From contig JAQGKC010000103.1 in the NCBI GenBank assembly GCA_028290305.1, forward strand, positions 1-9,782: 9,782 nucleotides of DNA, read 5' to 3'. Below, piece after piece: positions 6,645-9,782 of the stretch. Positions within the stretch are counted from its first letter, which is position 1. Each line of letters opens with the position of its first letter. Made by a program: the position numbers and the translations under genes. The stretch is from Bradyrhizobium sp. (GTDB taxonomy: Bacteria > Pseudomonadota > Alphaproteobacteria > Rhizobiales > Xanthobacteraceae). The notes beneath the pieces are model-generated. The model was not told where the DNA came from. It was given only the letters and a program-made list of their open reading frames with translations, and did not search any database.

Positions 6645-7700
6645 ATGACTCAAGGCATGGATTGGCGCAGCTTGGCGAATTCACTCAAAACCGATGCGCG
6701 CCTTTTTAGTCCGACAGCGGCAAGCGATCTCGCATCATTCTTCGACTGTATTGGCGAGCAGGATACGCGCGAAGGCCGTCCCCTCGTCGTGGATGCAGGT
6801 CCCGGAACGGATTTCCACGCCTTCTATCGCGCTCGGGTCTTTCAATCTGACGACAAGCTAAAAGCCGCTTTGGGCAAGCCGGACATCCACTTCAGCTCGC
6901 CGCCAGTACCCTTGGCGGCTAGTCGCATGAACGCGGGTGGTATTTTGGCTTTCTACGGTGCTAACAATCAGAGAGCGGCTATAGCCGAGGTGCGGCCGCC
7001 TGTTGGTAGTCATGTCGCGGTGGCCAAATTCGAGATCATCAGGAAGCTTCGATTGCTTGATTTGATCGCCCTTAGTAACGTCCGCATCACTGCAAGCCTT
7101 GCTGATTTTGGATTAGCTGGGAAGATGGAGGGTGCCGTTTTCCTGCGGTCGCTAAGCAGGCGTCTGACGCGATCGGTAATGCCCGATGACGAACCGTCTG
7201 ACTACCTCGCAACGGAGGCCATAGTCCATTTTCTTGCGACGGAGGCTTCGGTGCCTATCGACGGCATCATTTTTCCATCAGTGCAGGCCGTTGGAGACGT
7301 TTTCAACGTCGTCCTTTTTCACTGGGCAGCGCGTGTCGAGCCCGTGAACCTCCCAGAGGGAACCGAGATCAGTGCGAGTACGGGCCGTTGGACCGAGGAT
7401 GGTTGGGTGGAAGACTACGAGGTGTTTGAGGAAGTTTCGGAATTTCACGGCAAGACTGATAAGAACGAGCAAGAGTCGGCATGGCCGGACTCCACCGCGA
7501 TTGCGGAAGGGGTCCCTCTTGACTCTCGGAATGCGGATTGGCGCGACGATAGCCTGCGTATCGTGCCCGAAAGCATGGAGGTGCATCGCGTAAAGCGCGT
7601 TGAATTCGCGACGGACGAATTCACGGTGAAACGACGCCTCCGGGAAAAACACGACAGCATCGCGTTTTGCGCGGGTCGCGAATACCGGAGGTCGGAGTGA
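6645..7700 (+). CDS. RES-domain protein, stand-alone long form
   Basis: A 351-residue protein from ATG 6645, chosen because AGGAG (6633-6637) lies 7 nt upstream; the frame is open to an ATG at 6516 but that has no ribosome site. The RES domain spans roughly residues 58-235: YRARVF (R62), SRMNAGGILAFYGA (93-106), AAIAEVRPPVG (E115) and FPSVQ (S212) supply the Arg, Glu and Ser that name the family. RES proteins of Xre-RES toxin-antitoxin pairs consume NAD+. This one has about 55 extra N-terminal residues and over 110 C-terminal residues (acidic, then basic), as in long RES proteins I recall from alphaproteobacteria. Those often also have a longer N-terminal region that is missing here. No Xre-like antitoxin gene flanks it. 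It is inserted between two blocks that are only 42 bp apart in the second HD unit. Whether it is a toxin or has another NAD-linked role is open. Confidence 0.85.
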   Translation: MTQGMDWRSLANSLKTDARLFSPTAASDLASFFDCIGEQDTREGRPLVVDAGPGTDFHAFYRARVFQSDDKLKAALGKPDIHFSSPPVPLAASRMNAGGILAFYGANNQRAAIAEVRPPVGSHVAVAKFEIIRKLRLLDLIALSNVRITASLADFGLAGKMEGAVFLRSLSRRLTRSVMPDDEPSDYLATEAIVHFLATEASVPIDGIIFPSVQAVGDVFNVVLFHWAARVEPVNLPEGTEISASTGRWTEDGWVEDYEVFEEVSEFHGKTDKNEQESAWPDSTAIAEGVPLDSRNADWRDDSLRIVPESMEVHRVKRVEFATDEFTVKRRLREKHDSIAFCAGREYRRSE

Positions 7701-7704
7701 CCCT

Positions 7705-7720
7705 GATGCACCAATGCATC
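7705..7720 (+). repeat. Stem-loop GATGCA-CCAA-TGCATC after the RES stop codon
   Basis: Perfect 6-base arms around a 4-base loop begin 5 nt after the TGA of the RES gene. The second HD unit has no such hairpin at the corresponding place. It lacks a following T-run, so it is a weak hairpin or a boundary structure of the inserted segment, not a clear terminator. Confidence 0.4.
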
Positions 7721-7749
7721 GCGAGAGCGGTCGACGAAGACCACGCAGA

Positions 7750-8038
7750 TCGCAGACACGGGAGACAGGAGTTTCAAAATGGCTGATAGTTTTTCTGGCA
7801 TCAAGGTTCCTGATAGCAAGATAGCGCGCGAAGACGCCGAGCTCGTGCGGCAACATGAATCTGAGCTGTTGTTCAACCACTCGGTCCGCGTTTTCTTATT
7901 TGGTGCGATGAAGGGTATTCGCCAGAATCTAAAGTTCGATTCTGAACTTCTCTACGTCGCGGCGTTGTTTCACGACTTGGGTCTTGTCGATGCTTATCAT
8001 ACCGATGCAAAGCGATTTGAAGTTGATGGCGCCGATGC
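7750..8038 (+). repeat. HD-gene repeat, copy 1 (B1)
   Basis: Matches 9495-9782 in the same orientation. It starts at TCGCAGACAC, includes the AGGAG ribosome site and runs through the first 86 codons of the HD gene. The match breaks off only because the window ends, so the true repeat is probably longer. Confidence 0.85.
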
Positions 8039-8411
8039 AGCGCGTGAATTCCTCCGCAGCCATGGCATTCCGGACTCGAAGACTGATCTGGTTTGGGAAG
8101 CGATCGCCCTGCATACTACGCTTGGCATTCCACAATATATGCGGCCCGAGATCGCTCTCACGAACGCGGGTGTCTTGGTGGACGTCATCGGGATTGGATA
8201 TGATGAGTATACGCCAGAGCAACGCAACCAAATCATCGCCGCCTTTCCCCGCGGTGATAATTTTATGAGTGACTTTATTCAGGTTCAGACTTGCTCGGCT
8301 TTGAAGAAGCCTACGACGACGTTCGCGCCAGCGCCGCGAGTCGGTGGAGTAACCCGGATAACCGATGATCGCGCAAAGCACTTGTTGTTCCGACGCGTTC
8401 GCCGCATCTAG
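7779..8411 (+). CDS. HD-domain protein, cyanamide hydratase-like (first paralogue)
   Basis: A 210-residue HD-superfamily metal-dependent protein. FNHSVRVF (H34) and ELLYVAALFHDLGL (H65, D66) give the first metal ligands; RFEVDGADAAREFL (79-92), VWEAIALHTTLGIP (H112) and VDVIGIGYDE (D135 as possible last ligand) follow the order seen in small HD proteins related to fungal cyanamide hydratase/yeast Ddi2. These hydrate or hydrolyse small molecules; the substrate here is unknown. AGGAG (7767-7771) lies 7 nt before the ATG. After KKPTTTF (176-182), which fits the family, the tail from residue 183 no longer resembles the C-terminus I expect ('GNV..DV'), so it may have been altered by a late indel or rearrangement. 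The first 86 codons are nearly repeated in the gene starting at 9523. trpC follows 63 bp downstream, same strand. Confidence 0.82.
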   Translation: MADSFSGIKVPDSKIAREDAELVRQHESELLFNHSVRVFLFGAMKGIRQNLKFDSELLYVAALFHDLGLVDAYHTDAKRFEVDGADAAREFLRSHGIPDSKTDLVWEAIALHTTLGIPQYMRPEIALTNAGVLVDVIGIGYDEYTPEQRNQIIAAFPRGDNFMSDFIQVQTCSALKKPTTTFAPAPRVGGVTRITDDRAKHLLFRRVRRI

Positions 8412-8474
8412 CTGTTCGCATACCTCTTTGTGCTTCATCGTTGCTGAACTTCCATCATCGAGCGAGTTAAACGA

Positions 8475-9287
8475 ATGATCCCGGACATTCTCAGGAAGAT
8501 CGAGGCCTATAAGCGTGAGGAGATTAGGTTTGCCAAGCGTATCCATTCGGCAGGGCAGATGCAGTCGCTGGCCAGGGCCGCTCCGACTCCACGGGGATTC
8601 GTCTCGGCAATCCGCAGCAAGCTCGCTACCGGGGGATACGCGCTGATCGCCGAGATCAAAAAGGCATCTCCGTCGAAAGGGCTCATTCGCGAGGATTTCG
8701 ATCCTCCGTCACTTGCCCGAGCCTACGAAGCGGGCGGTGCGGCCTGTCTGTCGGTGCTAACCGACAAGCCGTCGTTCCAGGGAGATCTGGCCTTCATGGG
8801 GGCGGCGCGGGCGGCGACAAGCCTTCCGGTCCTGCGCAAGGACTTTATCTTCGATACCTTTCAGGTGGCGGAGGCGCGGGCGCACGGGGCGGACTGCATT
8901 CTCGTCATCATGGCAGCCCTTGACGATTACGCGGCCAGAGATATCGAGGCGGCGGCGCTCGACCACGGCATGGACGTGCTCATTGAAATTCACGACCGTG
9001 CCGAACTCGAAAGAGCCATGCGGCTGCGGTCGCCGATGATCGGCATTAATCATCGGAACCTGCGGACCTTCGAGACGACGCTCGCGACCAGCGAAATCCT
9101 CGCGCCGTTGATTCCGAAGGATCGCGTTATCGTCGGTGAGAGCGGCATATCCACGCCCGCCGATTTGGCCAGGCTCAGGCAACTCGGGATAGCGACATTT
9201 CTGGTCGGAGAAAGCCTGATGCGCCAAGATGACGTGATCGGGGCGACGCGGGCCCTACTCAGGCGTCAGAGCGCGCGCGACCTTTGA
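8475..9287 (+). CDS. trpC: Indole-3-glycerol-phosphate synthase
   Basis: A full-length 270-residue (beta/alpha)8 enzyme that closes CdRP to indole-3-glycerol phosphate, the fourth committed step of tryptophan synthesis in the cytosol. Visible family signatures are [12 protein letters not shown] (E60, K62), VLRKDF (K122, general acid), VLIEIHD (E171), [12 protein letters not shown] (N192, R194) and VGESGI (E222, S223). All usual catalytic residues are present. The common NNRNL is NHRNL here, a change next to the catalytic Asn. The start ATG fits the family N-terminus ([13 protein letters not shown]); the upstream ribosome site is poor (GAGCGAG at 8460-8466). No trpD, trpF, trpA or trpB lies in the window; instead it sits between two HD paralogues. 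It appears richer in GC than the HD and RES genes. It may be an extra copy or the only one; the window cannot tell. Confidence 0.95.
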   Translation: MIPDILRKIEAYKREEIRFAKRIHSAGQMQSLARAAPTPRGFVSAIRSKLATGGYALIAEIKKASPSKGLIREDFDPPSLARAYEAGGAACLSVLTDKPSFQGDLAFMGAARAATSLPVLRKDFIFDTFQVAEARAHGADCILVIMAALDDYAARDIEAAALDHGMDVLIEIHDRAELERAMRLRSPMIGINHRNLRTFETTLATSEILAPLIPKDRVIVGESGISTPADLARLRQLGIATFLVGESLMRQDDVIGATRALLRRQSARDL

Positions 9288-9366
9288 GGGACGAAGATAA
9301 TTTTGCCATGCTGCAAAAGTAACTGAGATTCAACGATATAGGTCCGTATTTGGAGCGCAGTCATGG

Positions 9367-9452
9367 CGCGATGGTACATTCAGAATTGCCAATCTCGGTA
9401 CTGTTTTATGACCGGGACGGGCCGCATCTATTCGCCATGACCAACGGCCCTG
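9367..9452 (+). repeat. Upstream repeat, copy 2 (A2), with decayed short-ORF reading frames
   Basis: This 86-bp block matches 6440-6524. Read as protein, WRDGTFRIANLGTVL ends at a TGA (9409-9411), while DRDGPHLFAMTNGPEQRGPA continues in a different frame to TAA 9470-9472. The short ORF that is intact in copy 1 is therefore frameshifted here, and no start codon precedes the first frame. It lies about 70 bp before the start of the second HD gene. Confidence 0.62.
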
Positions 9453-9510
9453 AGCAGCGCGGGCCCGCATAAACTCAGTATCGCAATGGCAAGCTCGCAG
9501 ACACAGAGAC

Positions 9511-9515
9511 AGGAG
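9511..9515 (+). promoter_or_regulatory. Ribosome binding site that sets a TTG start
   Basis: AGGAG lies 7 nt before TTG 9523-9525, exactly the spacing seen before the ATG of the first HD gene. Because the two genes align from this codon on, TTG is the likely start of the second HD gene. The first in-frame ATG comes only at codon 30. Confidence 0.75.
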
Positions 9516-9522
9516 TTCAACA

Positions 9523-9782
9523 TTGGCCGACGTAATTTCTGGCATTAAAATCCCGGACAGCAAGCTCGCGCGCGAAGCCGCCGAACTGGTGCGGCAACAC
9601 GAAACCGAGATGTTATTCAACCACTCGGTTCGAGTCTTCGCGTTCGGTGCGATGAAGGGTATCCGCGAGAATCTGAAATTCGACTCTGAACTGCTCTATG
9701 TCGCTGCGCTGTTTCATGACTTGGGCCTTATCGACGCCTATCATACCGAGACAAAGCGATTTGAAGTCGATGGCGCTGATGC
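9523..9782 (+). CDS. HD-domain protein, cyanamide hydratase-like (second paralogue), partial
   Basis: The first 86 codons of a second HD protein, cut by the window end. Apart from the initiator it differs from the first paralogue at only 12 positions, mostly conservative (V/I, I/L, S/T, D/E, Q/E). FNHSVRVF and ELLYVAALFHDLGL with H34, H65 and D66 are unchanged. It starts with TTG where the first gene has ATG, which may lower its expression. Its C-terminal half, outside the window, would show whether the odd tail of the first paralogue is shared. Function is as proposed for the first copy: hydration or hydrolysis of a small molecule by a metal-dependent HD site, substrate unknown. Confidence 0.82.
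   Translation, partial: MADVISGIKIPDSKLAREAAELVRQHETEMLFNHSVRVFAFGAMKGIRENLKFDSELLYVAALFHDLGLIDAYHTETKRFEVDGAD

Larger units (their letters stand above)
9495..9782 (+). repeat. HD-gene repeat, copy 2 (B2)
   Basis: Direct repeat of 7750-8038, beginning at TCGCAGACAC and continuing to the window edge. The leader differs by one base in length between GACAC and GACAGGAG; the coding part aligns without gaps. Confidence 0.85.

Noticed and set aside
7278..8546. Two minus-strand open frames of about 200 codons opposite the RES, HD and trpC genes
   Set aside because: Their sense-strand counterparts have clear family motifs; the antisense frames do not.
1..9782. tRNA or rRNA genes, CRISPR array, transposase
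   Set aside because: No cloverleaf-like sequence, no short regularly spaced repeats and no transposase motif were seen by eye in the window.

Overview
The window looks like an accessory stretch of an alphaproteobacterial (Hyphomicrobiales/rhizobial-type) chromosome or island. This rests on protein style (the rhizobial-type TrpC, RES and HD proteins), fairly high GC and strong AGGAG ribosome sites; it is an inference, not a species call. Gene density is uneven: a gene-poor decayed stretch of nearly 1.4 kb, one frameshifted regulator, a duplicated gene unit and a trp biosynthesis gene standing alone all point to a region shaped by insertion and decay.

Layout. Bases 1-246 are the C-terminal end of a berberine-bridge type FAD oxidoreductase. 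Bases 247-1618 hold no convincing gene, only a short piece resembling the start of an SRPBCC (START-like) protein near 1310-1399. Bases 1619-2845 encode an exported (Tat) two-cupin oxalate decarboxylase, followed in the same direction by a zinc-free MDR-family quinone oxidoreductase-like protein (3010-3966). Next is a MocR-type regulator (GntR DNA-binding domain fused to an aminotransferase-like domain, 4057-5455) broken by a frameshift near 4849. It converges on a small exported single-cupin protein on the minus strand (5742-6161).

The right half, from about 6400, is the most unusual part. It contains a short ORF (6404-6565), a stand-alone RES-domain protein (6645-7700), an HD-domain protein resembling cyanamide hydratase-type enzymes (7779-8411), indole-3-glycerol-phosphate synthase TrpC (8475-9287), and the start of a second, closely related HD protein (from a TTG at 9523) cut by the window edge. 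The DNA upstream of the second HD gene matches two separate pieces around the first: about 85 bp inside the short ORF (6440-6524) and the leader plus 5' half of the first HD gene (7750-8038). In the second copy these pieces lie only 42 bp apart; in the first they are separated by the RES gene. The simplest reading is a duplicated [short ORF + HD gene] unit into one copy of which a RES cassette has entered, or from the other of which it was lost, with trpC lying between the copies.

Functional links are tentative. The two cupins, the quinone oxidoreductase and the MocR regulator could form a small-molecule or oxalate stress group. RES domains are known in toxin-antitoxin systems as NAD+-consuming enzymes, but no Xre-type antitoxin is visible here. 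No tRNA, rRNA, CRISPR array or intact transposase was recognised.
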